Origin: an uncultured Prevotellaceae bacterium
GTDB lineage: Bacteria > Bacteroidota > Bacteroidia > Bacteroidales > Bacteroidaceae
Direction: 5' to 3'
Length of the DNA: 64,000 bases
Assembly: GCA_947168045.1 (NCBI GenBank)
Contig: CAMVKN010000008.1
Coordinates: forward strand, 25,839 to 89,838
Below, in pieces: positions 44,619 through 53,938 of this stretch; position 1 is the first letter of the stretch, and each line of letters starts with the position of its first letter. The translations under genes were made by a program, and so were the position numbers. The notes beneath the pieces were generated by a model. The model made no database searches. It was not told where the DNA came from and was given only the letters and a program-made list of their open reading frames with translations.

Positions 44619-45968
44619 ATGATTGACACATCCGTCTTTCAGGGTAAAACGGCAGCTTACTTTACGCTGGGCTGCAAGCTAAATTTCTCAGAGACCTCAA
44701 CCTTCGGGCGCATGCTCCAACAGATGGGGGTGCGCACAGCCGTGAAGGGTGAGCGCGCCGACATCTGTCTCATCAACACCTGCACCGTCACGGAGGTGGC
44801 TTCGCGCAAGTGTCGGCAGGCCATTCACCGCATGGTACGCCAGCACCCCGGGGCCTTCGTGGTCGTCACTGGCTGCTATGCCCAGATGGAGCCCGAGGCC
44901 GTCAGCCATATCGAGGGTGTCAACCTGGTGCTGGGGTCCAACGAGAAATCCCGACTGATTCAACTGCTGGCGGAAGCATGGACGACGCCATCGCCACAGG
45001 CCAGGACGGTCAGCGTGCAAAAGACAAAGGACATCACATCGTTTGCTCCCAGTTGCTCGCGTGGCAATCGCACAAGGTTCTTCCTGAAGGTACAGGACGG
45101 CTGCGACTACTTCTGCACTTACTGCACCATCCCCTACGCACGCGGCTTCAGTCGCAACCCCACCATCGCCTCGCTGGTGGAACAAGCCCGGCAGGCCGTG
45201 GACGAAGGCGGCAAGGAGATTGTGTTGACCGGCGTGAACATTGGTGATTTCGGCAAGTCCACGGGTGAGCGGTTCATCGACTTGGTCAAAGCCCTCGACC
45301 AGGTGGAAGGCATTCAGCGCTATCGTATCAGCAGCCTGGAGCCAGACCTGCTGAGTGATGAACTGATTCGCTTCTGTGCCTGCGAGAGTCGAGTCTTCAT
45401 GCCTCATTTCCATATTCCATTGCAGAGTGGCAGCGATGAGGTGTTGCGTCTGATGCACCGCCACTACGACAGCCAGTTGTTTGCAGACAAAATCATGCGA
45501 GTGAAAGAGCTGATGCCCGATGCCTTCATCGGCGTGGACGTGATGGTGGGCTGTCGCGGTGAGACGCCGGAATGTTTTGAGCAGACCATCGAACTGCTTC
45601 AGCGCCTGCCCGTCACTCAGCTACATGTGTTCCCCTATTCTGAACGGCCCGGCACTGCGGCACTGAAGATTCCCTACGTTGTCAGCGAACAGGAAAAACG
45701 CCAGCGTAGCAAGCGCCTGCTGGAGCTGTCAGACCAGAAGATCAACGCCTTCTATGCTGCGCACATGGGCCAGGAGGCCGAGGTGCTCTTCGAAAAGGCA
45801 CCGCGGGGACGTGCCATGCATGGCTTTACACGAAACTACATCCGTGTGGAACTGCCAGCACAAGAGGCTCGCCCTGAGCTGGACAATCAGCTGGTGAACG
45901 TCCGTCTGGGTGACTTCAACCACGATCATACTGCCCTAAAGGCACAATTACTGAATTCTGAATCATGA
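44619..45968 (+). CDS. mtaB: tRNA t6A37 methylthiotransferase (MtaB)
   Basis: 449 residues from ATG 44619 (MIDTSVFQGK). Domains: the MTTase N-terminal iron-sulfur domain (TLGCKLN Cys19, NTCTVTEVA Cys55, VVTGCYAQ Cys86), radical SAM motif CDYFCTYC and a C-terminal TRAM-like region. The TLGCKLN and NTCTVT pattern fits MtaB rather than MiaB or RimO. It adds a methylthio group to t6A at position 37 of tRNAs that read ANN codons. It overlaps the next gene by ATGA. Confidence 0.92.
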   Translation: MIDTSVFQGKTAAYFTLGCKLNFSETSTFGRMLQQMGVRTAVKGERADICLINTCTVTEVASRKCRQAIHRMVRQHPGAFVVVTGCYAQMEPEAVSHIEGVNLVLGSNEKSRLIQLLAEAWTTPSPQARTVSVQKTKDITSFAPSCSRGNRTRFFLKVQDGCDYFCTYCTIPYARGFSRNPTIASLVEQARQAVDEGGKEIVLTGVNIGDFGKSTGERFIDLVKALDQVEGIQRYRISSLEPDLLSDELIRFCACESRVFMPHFHIPLQSGSDEVLRLMHRHYDSQLFADKIMRVKELMPDAFIGVDVMVGCRGETPECFEQTIELLQRLPVTQLHVFPYSERPGTAALKIPYVVSEQEKRQRSKRLLELSDQKINAFYAAHMGQEAEVLFEKAPRGRAMHGFTRNYIRVELPAQEARPELDNQLVNVRLGDFNHDHTALKAQLLNSES

Positions 45969-46984
45969 CACGATTAGCCATCGTCATACTCAACTGGAAC
46001 GGCGCAGCCATGCTTCGCCAGTATCTTCTCGGCGTGCTTCAGCACTCACGCCAAGTGGCTACCGTATGGGTCGCTGACAATGCCTCCACTGATGACAGCG
46101 TGCAGTTGCTGCGCGACAGCTTCCCCGAGGTGCGCCTGATTCTCTTCGACAAGAACTGGGGCTTTGCTGACGGCTACAACAAGGCGCTGGCACAGATTGA
46201 TGCTGAATACTTCATGTTGCTGAACAGCGACATTGAGGTGACGCCTAACTGGCTACAGCCGCTACTGTCATTCATGGACAGTCATCAGGATGTGGCAGCT
46301 TGCCAGCCCAAGCTGCTCAGTATCTTTAAGCGTGACCACTATGAATACGCGGGAGCCAGCGGTGGCTATATTGACCGTCTGGGCTATCCATTCTGCCGTG
46401 GACGACTGTTCGACAGCGTAGAGAAGGACGAGGGACAATATGACACGCCGGCCGAAGTATTCTGGGCTACCGGCGCTGCCATGCTCGTGCGCGCGCGTGT
46501 ATATAATAATGTTGGAGGACTTGATGGGCGCTTCTTCGCTCACAATGAGGAGATAGACTTATGCTGGCGCATGCGGCTGCAGGGCTACAAGATTTATTGT
46601 CTGCCTCAGAGCCATGTCTACCATGTGGGCGGGGGAACGCTGCCAAAGTCAAATCCCATGAAGACCTTCCTAAATTTTCGCAACAATCTGACGATGCTCT
46701 ACAAATGTCTGCCTGACAGCGAGTTGAACAAAGTCATGCGCCTTCGTTGGTGGCTCGACTATCTGGCCGCATGGGAGATGCTCTTGCTGAAGCGCAACTG
46801 GGGTGACTTCAAGGCTGTTTACCGTGCACGGCGCGCCTTCAAACGCTGGCGTTCCGACTTCACGGCTGAGCGCAACTCCATTCAGCAGGGGGCTACCACA
46901 AAAGAAATACCAGAGCGGCGCTCATTCTCGCTGCTCTGGCAATACTATGTGAAAGGGCGGAAACGCTTCAGCGACCTGCCCTGA
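45965..46984 (+). CDS. Glycosyltransferase family 2 protein
   Basis: 339 residues. GT-A fold signatures: IVILNWNGAAML, VADNASTDDSV, the metal-binding LLNSDIEV, and ATGAAMLVRARVYNNVGGLDGRFF with HNEEIDLCWRMRLQGY, all typical of rhamnosyltransferase-like GT2 enzymes. The C-terminal part is basic and may lie at the membrane. It is translationally coupled to mtaB. The sugar donor and acceptor are unknown. Confidence 0.88.
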   Translation: MTRLAIVILNWNGAAMLRQYLLGVLQHSRQVATVWVADNASTDDSVQLLRDSFPEVRLILFDKNWGFADGYNKALAQIDAEYFMLLNSDIEVTPNWLQPLLSFMDSHQDVAACQPKLLSIFKRDHYEYAGASGGYIDRLGYPFCRGRLFDSVEKDEGQYDTPAEVFWATGAAMLVRARVYNNVGGLDGRFFAHNEEIDLCWRMRLQGYKIYCLPQSHVYHVGGGTLPKSNPMKTFLNFRNNLTMLYKCLPDSELNKVMRLRWWLDYLAAWEMLLLKRNWGDFKAVYRARRAFKRWRSDFTAERNSIQQGATTKEIPERRSFSLLWQYYVKGRKRFSDLP

Positions 46985-47002
46985 GCTGTTCGGAAGTGTG
47001 GA

Positions 47003-47023
47003 GGTACGAGGATACCCCGTACC
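47003..47023. terminator. Weak hairpin between the GT2 and DUF4861 genes
   Basis: GGTACG and CGTACC pair around AGGATACCC between convergent genes; the flanking T-runs are poor. Confidence 0.3.
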
Positions 47024-47028
47024 CCTTT

Positions 47029-48246
47029 CTACTCAACGACCACACTGACCTGGTGGCTGTTCTGTTCCTTGCCCCATGCCTTCACCCATTCGAACCACTC
47101 ATCAGCTGAATGGAAGCCAAACTCCTCATTGGCTGAACAATAGGCCACCTTATAGCTGAGCTTCTGCTCATGGCCACGCAGCACGAAAGCGTAATTGTCG
47201 GTGTTTGCCGGCAGCTCCTCAGCAATCCATGCCTTTGGCAACAGGATAGCGAGTCCTACTGTCTCTGGCTTCCATTTGGTATGGTCGGTCGAAGGGTAGT
47301 CGGTGCCCCAGCAGGCACGCAAGCCATGATGGTCACTATACTCAGTGGACCCCTTGACGTTGATGATACCAGTTGACAGCCAGTGGGCTGAAGGATTGCT
47401 GCCGAAGAAAACGTCAACATCGGTGTCACGATGACCGGCATATTGCGTGTAGCGAATCCTCATGTCGATAGGGGCTTGCAAAGAGTCTGGCTGCCAGCCA
47501 AGGTCGATGACCTCAACGATGGTACGGAGTGGGCCATAGCTGACGACACGCTGCGTCCGGCTCTTCACGGGCTCAATCATCGTAGGCTGACGCTCCTTGG
47601 TGTCAAAGCCACGCATGGCTCCCAGTCCAAAGGTATTGCCCACCCATAGCACGTCGTCACCATAGCCTTCCTGTTTCTGCTCGTCGCTGGTGTAGAACTG
47701 CGTAGCCTGCAGCTCCAGCCCTTTCTTGAACTTACCATACAAGTCGAGTGTCTGCCGCTTGTCGAAATAGATGCGGATGCCGTTCAACTCGCTCTCGAAA
47801 CAGACACCGTGATGGTGCAGCAGGTTGTAGCTATTGGCGCAGTCGCCGCGTACCGTCAGACTCTCAACGTAGTTGTTCTGTTTGTTCTTCTCCTTCACCT
47901 TGTCATTACGCATGACCATCTCGGTATAAACCCGGGAAGGGTAGGTACGCGGTGCTCCGCTGCCTGAAAGGTTCACATCATAGGTCTTTTTTTCCTTGCC
48001 GTTCAGGTCGGCTAAGAAGAACAGCTCGTCATAGCGACCATCCAAATCGGTGTCGTCAAGCTGGCAGGGCACCTCCTGTCCGTTGCATGTCACCAGTGCC
48101 GTGGTGACGGCAGTGGCCGATGTGAGAGGAACGACGACGGGATAGTCGCTACATGGTTTGGAACTATTGTTTGTCACCTTCACAGTGAGCGCACCAGCAG
48201 GCATGAGCCAGCAAAGAGCAAATAGGGTAGTCAGTAGTTTGTTCAT
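47029..48246 (-). CDS. DUF4861-domain secreted protein
   Basis: 405 residues with a signal peptide (MNKLLTTLFALCWLMPAGA). Sequence elements such as LTVKVTNNSSKPCSDYPVVV, GRYDELFFLADL, and a later YTQYAGHRDTDVDVFFG with HWLSTGIINVKG match my recollection of DUF4861, a family often found near carbohydrate-degrading genes of Bacteroidota. Its activity is not established. No other carbohydrate gene is beside it here. Confidence 0.7.
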   Translation of the reverse strand: MNKLLTTLFALCWLMPAGALTVKVTNNSSKPCSDYPVVVPLTSATAVTTALVTCNGQEVPCQLDDTDLDGRYDELFFLADLNGKEKKTYDVNLSGSGAPRTYPSRVYTEMVMRNDKVKEKNKQNNYVESLTVRGDCANSYNLLHHHGVCFESELNGIRIYFDKRQTLDLYGKFKKGLELQATQFYTSDEQKQEGYGDDVLWVGNTFGLGAMRGFDTKERQPTMIEPVKSRTQRVVSYGPLRTIVEVIDLGWQPDSLQAPIDMRIRYTQYAGHRDTDVDVFFGSNPSAHWLSTGIINVKGSTEYSDHHGLRACWGTDYPSTDHTKWKPETVGLAILLPKAWIAEELPANTDNYAFVLRGHEQKLSYKVAYCSANEEFGFHSADEWFEWVKAWGKEQNSHQVSVVVE

Positions 48247-48265
48247 GTTCTTTTCTATTTTTCCA

Positions 48266-48273
48266 CAAAAGTA
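48266..48273 (-). promoter_or_regulatory. Promoter -7 element of the DUF4861 gene
   Basis: TACTTTTG followed by TGG on the minus strand, 20 bp upstream of the ATG. Confidence 0.5.
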
Positions 48274-48322
48274 CTGAATGCTTCGCTAATTGCGAAGAAT
48301 ATTTAAAATAATTAGGTTAAAA

Positions 48323-48354
48323 TTTGGTTAAAACAAGAATTTTTAGTAATTTTG
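48323..48354 (+). promoter_or_regulatory. Promoter of the GldB-like lipoprotein gene
   Basis: TTTG (48323-48326), a 20-bp spacer and TAATTTTG (48347-48354), followed by CATCGC. Transcription would begin about 25 bp before the GTG start. Confidence 0.7.
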
Positions 48355-48385
48355 CATCGCAATTTAACAAAAGTAAAAACTTTTC

Positions 48386-49183
48386 GTGCGTAAACTTTGC
48401 TTTATCACGCTGATTGTGCTATTGACTCTGACGGGTTGTCAGTGGCAGATGCGCACCTCCGACGAGCAACACCAGCCGGAGGGGGTGGTCTTTGACCGTT
48501 TCGATCAGGTGGAGAGCGTCTATCTGACCATGGCAGACTATTCCGCTCTCCATCAGATGCGCACCGACTATCCTCTGCAGACGCGCACGTTGATAGAGAA
48601 TGTGCTCCAGCTGGGGCCTGTTGACGACCCCAACATCAACAACCGCCTGCTCCTCTTCTTCCAGGACAGCACCCTACAGACCATCATTGCCGACGTGGCT
48701 CAACAGTATGCTAACACCGATGGCCTGCAGCGTGACCTCACCAAAGCTTTCAGCCGTCTGAGCGACATGCTGCCTGACATGCAGGTGCCTCACATCTATA
48801 CCCAGGTGGGCTCGCTTGACCAAAGCATCGTGGTCAGCGACTCGCTTCTGGGCATCAGCCTTGACAAATACCTGGGTGCCGATTATCCTGCCTACCTGCA
48901 CTATGGCTATTCTGAGCAGCAGCGCATGATGATGACTCGCGACTATATCGTACCCGACTGCCTGGGATTCTACCTGCTCAGTCTCTATCCCATGCCCGAG
49001 GAGACCGACACGGTCACCGCCATGCGTCATTTCCACATGTCCAAGATTCAGTGTGTGGTGAACCAAGTCATGGGGCGTCATGTGTTTTCCAATGACAACA
49101 TTGCTCAGCTTGACAAGTTCCTGGCTGAGCATCCGCACTACAGTACGGATCTTTTCTTGCGTCTTGATTCCATACCCCACTAA
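48386..49183 (+). CDS. GldB-like lipoprotein
   Basis: 265 residues. The start codon is GTG, giving a signal with lipobox LTGC (Cys18). The body contains DRFDQVESVYL, a helical middle, VSDSLLGISLDKYLGADYPAYLHYGYSEQQR (in parts) and a late HFHMSKIQCVVNQVMG, which fit the GldB family. In gliding Bacteroidota GldB belongs to the T9SS/gliding machinery; homologues in non-gliding species have an unclear envelope role. No other gld gene is present here. Confidence 0.82.
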   Translation: MRKLCFITLIVLLTLTGCQWQMRTSDEQHQPEGVVFDRFDQVESVYLTMADYSALHQMRTDYPLQTRTLIENVLQLGPVDDPNINNRLLLFFQDSTLQTIIADVAQQYANTDGLQRDLTKAFSRLSDMLPDMQVPHIYTQVGSLDQSIVVSDSLLGISLDKYLGADYPAYLHYGYSEQQRMMMTRDYIVPDCLGFYLLSLYPMPEETDTVTAMRHFHMSKIQCVVNQVMGRHVFSNDNIAQLDKFLAEHPHYSTDLFLRLDSIPH

Positions 49184-49248
49184 GGTTGTCGTCCCCTCGC
49201 TATATCGTCGCAACTTTTTTCTATGACTGGCCCTGTTATTTTTTGCAG

Positions 49249-49312
49249 TTATCTTACATACTTACAGGCTAACGCATTGATAATCAGTTGCGAATGTAAG
49301 AATGTAAGATAA
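49249..49312. repeat. 18-bp inverted repeat of ATGTAAG-type units
   Basis: TTATCTTACATACTTACA (49249-49266) and TGTAAGAATGTAAGATAA (49295-49312) are reverse complements with one mismatch; each arm holds two 7-bp-like units. Confidence 0.7.
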
Positions 49313-49360
49313 TTCCATTTTTTTGTTAGCTTTTTCTTTCGCTTTTCGCTCGCTTCTTTG

Positions 49361-49368
49361 TACCTTTG
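49361..49368 (+). promoter_or_regulatory. Promoter -7 element of the FAD oxidoreductase gene
   Basis: TACCTTTG followed by CAG, 49 bp upstream of ATG 49418. Confidence 0.6.
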
Positions 49369-49417
49369 CAGTTAAATTTTCGTTAAACGAAAACAAGCAT
49401 GGATAATTGATTGAAGC

Positions 49418-51049
49418 ATGATTCAAGAACTGCAACTGAGAGTGATGCCCCAGGTGGCAGCCGACTCAAGTCTTTTGCGTCAGTACCTGGCTGAGGAACA
49501 TGGTGTTACGCCCAACACGTTAACGGCCATTCGGGTGCTGAAGCGCTCTATTGACGCACGTCAGCGCATCATCTTTGTCAACCTGAAGGTGCGCCTGTAT
49601 ATCAACGAGAAGCCAGCCGACGACGAATACATCCGCACTGTCTATCCTGATGTGTCAGACGCCCCCCAGGCCATCGTCGTGGGCGCCGGTCCAGGCGGAC
49701 TCTTTGCCGCCCTGCGCCTCATCGAGCTGGGCATACGCCCTATTGTGCTGGAGCGTGGCAAGGATGTGCACGAGCGCAAGAAAGACCTGGCAGCCATCAG
49801 CCGCACACAGACGGTCGACGAAGAGAGCAACTACTGCTTCGGCGAGGGTGGGGCAGGAGCCTATAGCGACGGCAAGCTCTATACCCGCTCGAAGAAGCGC
49901 GGCAACTCTGACAAGATACTCAATGTGTTTTGCCAGCATGGTGCTTCAACGGCCATCCTCACCGATGCCCACCCGCATATTGGTACCGACCGGCTGCCCC
50001 AGGTCATTGAAGCCATGCGACGCACCATCATAGCCAGTGGTGGCGAAGTGCACTTCCAGACCAAGATGACCCGTTTGATCATGAGTGGTGAAGGGGGAGG
50101 GATGAGCGGTGGAAGCCGTGTCATCGGAGTCGAGGCTGAGGTGACCTCTCACCCCTCACCTCTCGCCTCTCACCCCTCATCTTCCACCTCTCACCTCTCT
50201 TTCATGGGTCCAGTAATACTTGCCACAGGTCACTCAGCAAGAGATGTTTACAGATATTTAGCTAAAGAAAAAATAGAACTTGAAGCCAAGGGCATTGCCG
50301 TAGGTGTCCGACTTGAACACCCGTCCCTTCTCATCGACCAGATACAGTATCACCGCAAGGAGGGAAGGGGGCGGTGGCTACCCGCAGCCGAGTACAGCTT
50401 CGTCACCCAGGTGGAAGGCCGTGGCGTCTATTCCTTCTGCATGTGTCCCGGCGGCTTCGTCATCCCTGCCGCTACAGGCCCTGAGCAGGTGGTGGTCAAC
50501 GGCATGAGCCCTGCCAGCCGTGGCACACAATGGAGCAATTCGGGCATGGTGGTCGAGCTGCGCCCCGACGACGTGGATGGTGGCGACGACCCTTTGCGCG
50601 TGATGCACTGGCAGGAGCAGTTAGAACGCGTATGCTGGCAACAGGCAGGGATGAAGCAGACGGCGCCAGCCCAGCGCATGGCCGACTTTGTCAACAGTCG
50701 GCTGAGCTACGACCTGCCACGTTCTTCCTACGCCCCAGGTCTTGTCTCGTCGCCCCTGCACTTCTGGCTACCCAAGCCTATTGCCACACGCCTGCAACAG
50801 GGATTCCGCACCTTTGGTCGCCAGGCCCACGGCTTCCTCACCAACGAGGCCATCCTCATCGGCGTGGAGACGCGCACCTCATCGCCAGTGCGCATTGTCC
50901 GCAACGCTGACACGCTGCAGCACATCCGCCTGGAAGGCCTCTTCCCGTGCGGGGAGGGAGCAGGATATGCCGGCGGCATCGTTTCGGCCGGAGTGGACGG
51001 AGAACGGTGTGCCGAACAGTGCGCGCGCTATCTGGGAATATCGTGTTAG
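49418..51049 (+). CDS. FAD-dependent oxidoreductase (COG2509-type) with an in-frame heptamer-repeat insertion
   Basis: 543 residues. An N-terminal small domain (about 1-80) precedes the FAD-binding motif VVGAGPGGLFAALRL (about 87) and a motif-rich region CFGEGGAGAYSDGKLYTR with SDKILNVFCQHGA. VILATGHSARDVY is the second dinucleotide-fold motif. Between the two, about residues 224-262, a linker SHPSPLASHPSSSTSHLS is encoded by eight tandem 7-bp units. Substrate unknown; the family contains predicted dehydrogenases of cytoplasmic location. Gain or loss of a unit would shift the frame and truncate the protein. Confidence 0.87.
   Translation: MIQELQLRVMPQVAADSSLLRQYLAEEHGVTPNTLTAIRVLKRSIDARQRIIFVNLKVRLYINEKPADDEYIRTVYPDVSDAPQAIVVGAGPGGLFAALRLIELGIRPIVLERGKDVHERKKDLAAISRTQTVDEESNYCFGEGGAGAYSDGKLYTRSKKRGNSDKILNVFCQHGASTAILTDAHPHIGTDRLPQVIEAMRRTIIASGGEVHFQTKMTRLIMSGEGGGMSGGSRVIGVEAEVTSHPSPLASHPSSSTSHLSFMGPVILATGHSARDVYRYLAKEKIELEAKGIAVGVRLEHPSLLIDQIQYHRKEGRGRWLPAAEYSFVTQVEGRGVYSFCMCPGGFVIPAATGPEQVVVNGMSPASRGTQWSNSGMVVELRPDDVDGGDDPLRVMHWQEQLERVCWQQAGMKQTAPAQRMADFVNSRLSYDLPRSSYAPGLVSSPLHFWLPKPIATRLQQGFRTFGRQAHGFLTNEAILIGVETRTSSPVRIVRNADTLQHIRLEGLFPCGEGAGYAGGIVSAGVDGERCAEQCARYLGISC
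50145..50200 (+). repeat. Eight tandem CCTCTCA-type heptamers inside a coding sequence
   Basis: CCTCTCA, CCCCTCA, CCTCTCG, CCTCTCA, CCCCTCA, TCTTCCA, CCTCTCA, CCTCTCT: exactly 56 bp in eight units, within the FAD oxidoreductase frame. A G-rich stretch (GAAGGGGGAGGGATGAGCGG) lies 50 bp upstream. Confidence 0.9.
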
Positions 51050-51159
51050 GACTACCAAAAAGAGTAGGGTAGGGACACTCAGTACAGACGGTACATTAAA
51101 AAATATTAAGGAAGGAAAAATATCTCTTATCTACTGTCGCCGGACTGCTATTTTTTTTG

Positions 51160-51167
51160 TACCTTTG
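51160..51167 (+). promoter_or_regulatory. Promoter -7 element of valS
   Basis: TACCTTTG followed by CAACCC, 33 bp upstream of the valS ATG at 51200. Confidence 0.65.
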
Positions 51168-51199
51168 CAACCCAAAATAGAGAAAGCTTTTTATATTTT

Positions 51200-53932
51200 A
51201 TGGAAATCGTTAGTAAATACGACCCTCACGAGGTTGAGGGTAAGTGGTATCAGTATTGGCTTGACAACAAACTCTTTGCGAGCAAGCCTGACAACAGAGA
51301 ACCTTATACCATTGTCATTCCACCGCCCAATGTGACAGGTGTGCTCCACATGGGACACATGCTGAACAACACTATTCAAGACATCTTGATTCGTCGTGCA
51401 CGCATGGAAGGCAAGAACGCCTGCTGGGTGCCGGGCACCGACCATGCCTCTATAGCCACTGAGGCCAAGGTGGTGAAGAAACTGGCAGCTGAAGGCATCA
51501 AGAAGCATGACCTGACGCGTGAGCAGTTCCTGGAGCACGCCTGGGACTGGACCCATGAGCATGGCGGCATCATCCTGAAGCAGCTGCGCCGCCTGGGTGC
51601 CTCGTGCGACTGGGACCGCACCGCCTTCACCATGGACGAGAAGCGCTCCGAGAGCGTCATCAAGGTCTTCGTCGACCTCTATCGCAAGGGGCTCATCTAC
51701 CGTGGCTTACGCATGGTCAACTGGGACCCGAAGGCACTGACGGCCCTGTCCACCGAAGAGGTCATCTACAAGGAGGAGAAGAGCCACCTGTTCCATCTGA
51801 AGTATTACGTAGCCAACGCCGACGGTTCAGTATGTTGCGATGGCATCGCAACCAACGATACGGAGGGCAACGTCATCCACAAGGACGAGAAGGGCTACTA
51901 TGCTGTGGTGGCCACGACCCGTCCGGAGACCATCATGGGAGATACGGCCATGTGCATCAACCCCAAGGACCCGAAGAACCAGTGGCTGAAGGGCCGCAAG
52001 GTCATCGTGCCCCTGGTGGGACGTGTCATCCCCGTCATCGAGGACCGCTATGTGGACATCGAGTTTGGCACAGGCTGTCTGAAGGTGACGCCCGCCCACG
52101 ACACCAACGACTACATGCTGGGCAAGACCCACAACCTGGAGACCATCGACATCTTCAATGCCGACGGCACCATCAGCGAACAGTCGCCACTCTACGTGGG
52201 CATGGACCGCATGGACTGCCGCAAGCAGATAGCCAAGGACCTGCAGGCCGCCGGACTGATGGAGAAGATTGAGGACTATACCAACAAGGTGGGCTACAGC
52301 GAGCGCAATCCTGACACAGCCATTGAGCCACGCCTCTCCATGCAGTGGTTCCTGTCGATGAAGCACTTTGCCGACATCGCCCTTCCCCCGGTGCTGAACG
52401 GCGAGATGCACTTCTATCCGCAGAAATATGTGAACACCTATAAGAACTGGCTGGAGAACATCCAGGACTGGTGCATCAGCCGCCAGCTGTGGTGGGGCCA
52501 CCGCATACCCGCTTACTATTATACTGCAGGCACCGATGCAGAGGAGCGCTTCGTCGTAGCCGAGACGGCCGAGGAGGCGCTTGCACTGGCCCGCAAGGAG
52601 AGCGGCAACGACAGCCTTGAGCTGGCCGACCTGCGTCAGGACGAGGATGCACTCGACACCTGGTTCTCCAGCTGGCTGTGGCCTATCTCGCTGTTCGATG
52701 GCATCAACAACCCTGGCAACGAAGAGATTAACTACTACTATCCCACCAGCGACCTGGTGACCGCCCCTGACATCATCTTCTTCTGGGTGGCCCGCATGAT
52801 TATGGCTGGCGAGGAGTACATGGGCAAGTTCCCCTTCAAGAATGTCTACTTCACCGGCATCGTGCGCGACAAGCTGGGTCGTAAGATGTCGAAGAGCCTC
52901 GGCAACAGTCCCGACCCCATCGAGCTGATTGACAAATACGGTGCCGACGGCGTGCGCATGGGCATGATGCTCTCGGCACCTGCCGGCAACGACATCCTCT
53001 TCGATGAGTCGCTGTGCGAGCAGGGCCGTAACTTCAACAACAAGATATGGAATGCCTTCCGTCTGGTCAAGGGCTGGAAGGTCAGTGACGATGCTGCCCA
53101 GGAGGATGCCAGCGCCCTTGCCGTCAAATGGTTCGACGCCAAGCTGAAGGCTGTCAACGAAGAGCTGCAGGACCTCTTTTCAAAATATCGCATCTCCGAG
53201 GCCCTGATGGCTGTCTACAAGCTGTTCTGGGACGAGTTCTCGTCGTGGTATCTTGAGATGGTGAAGCCCGCCTATGTGAATGGCGAGCAGCAGCCCATCG
53301 ACCGCACGACCTACGATGCCACGCTGCGTTTCTTCGACACACTGCTGAAGATGCTGCACCCCTTCATGCCCTTCATCACTGAGGAGCTGTGGCAGGCGCT
53401 CTACGACCGTCAGCCGGGCGCAAGCATCATGCGTGAGTGTCTGAAGCTCGATGCTCCCACTGCCGACGAGGCCGTCCTGCTGAAGGATGTGGAGGACATC
53501 AAGCTCGTTGTCAGCGGCGTGCGCACCGTGCGTGCACAGAAGAACATAGCCCCCAAGGAGAAGCTCACGCTGCAGGTGGTGGGTGCCACCCTCGCCGGCC
53601 AGTATGGAGCCGCCGTCAAGAAGATGGCCAACCTGGAGTCTATCAACGAGGTGAGCGAGAAGGACGCCACTGCCAGCGCCTTCATGGTTGGCACTCGCGA
53701 GTATGCCGTACCACTGGGCGACCTCATCGACGTGAAGGCCGAGATAGAGAAGATGGAAGCCCAGCTGAACCACCTCGAAGGTTTCCTGCAAGGTGTACTG
53801 AAGAAACTCAGCAACGAGCGCTTCGTGCAGAATGCTCCTGAGGCCGTGGTGGCCATGGAGCGCAAGAAGCAGAGCGATGCCGAGGAGAAAATAGCTGCGT
53901 TGAAGGAATCGATAGCAGCTCTTAAAAAGTAA
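51200..53932 (+). CDS. valS: Valyl-tRNA synthetase
   Basis: 910 residues. [15 protein letters not shown] holds the HIGH-type motif (about 50), the editing domain follows ([24 protein letters not shown]), the KMSKS motif is in [14 protein letters not shown] (about 561) and the C-terminal coiled coil is [20 protein letters not shown]. It charges tRNA-Val in the cytoplasm and proofreads threonine. The following gene begins immediately after its stop. Confidence 0.97.
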   Translation: MEIVSKYDPHEVEGKWYQYWLDNKLFASKPDNREPYTIVIPPPNVTGVLHMGHMLNNTIQDILIRRARMEGKNACWVPGTDHASIATEAKVVKKLAAEGIKKHDLTREQFLEHAWDWTHEHGGIILKQLRRLGASCDWDRTAFTMDEKRSESVIKVFVDLYRKGLIYRGLRMVNWDPKALTALSTEEVIYKEEKSHLFHLKYYVANADGSVCCDGIATNDTEGNVIHKDEKGYYAVVATTRPETIMGDTAMCINPKDPKNQWLKGRKVIVPLVGRVIPVIEDRYVDIEFGTGCLKVTPAHDTNDYMLGKTHNLETIDIFNADGTISEQSPLYVGMDRMDCRKQIAKDLQAAGLMEKIEDYTNKVGYSERNPDTAIEPRLSMQWFLSMKHFADIALPPVLNGEMHFYPQKYVNTYKNWLENIQDWCISRQLWWGHRIPAYYYTAGTDAEERFVVAETAEEALALARKESGNDSLELADLRQDEDALDTWFSSWLWPISLFDGINNPGNEEINYYYPTSDLVTAPDIIFFWVARMIMAGEEYMGKFPFKNVYFTGIVRDKLGRKMSKSLGNSPDPIELIDKYGADGVRMGMMLSAPAGNDILFDESLCEQGRNFNNKIWNAFRLVKGWKVSDDAAQEDASALAVKWFDAKLKAVNEELQDLFSKYRISEALMAVYKLFWDEFSSWYLEMVKPAYVNGEQQPIDRTTYDATLRFFDTLLKMLHPFMPFITEELWQALYDRQPGASIMRECLKLDAPTADEAVLLKDVEDIKLVVSGVRTVRAQKNIAPKEKLTLQVVGATLAGQYGAAVKKMANLESINEVSEKDATASAFMVGTREYAVPLGDLIDVKAEIEKMEAQLNHLEGFLQGVLKKLSNERFVQNAPEAVVAMERKKQSDAEEKIAALKESIAALKK

Positions 53933-53938
53933 TTGACG

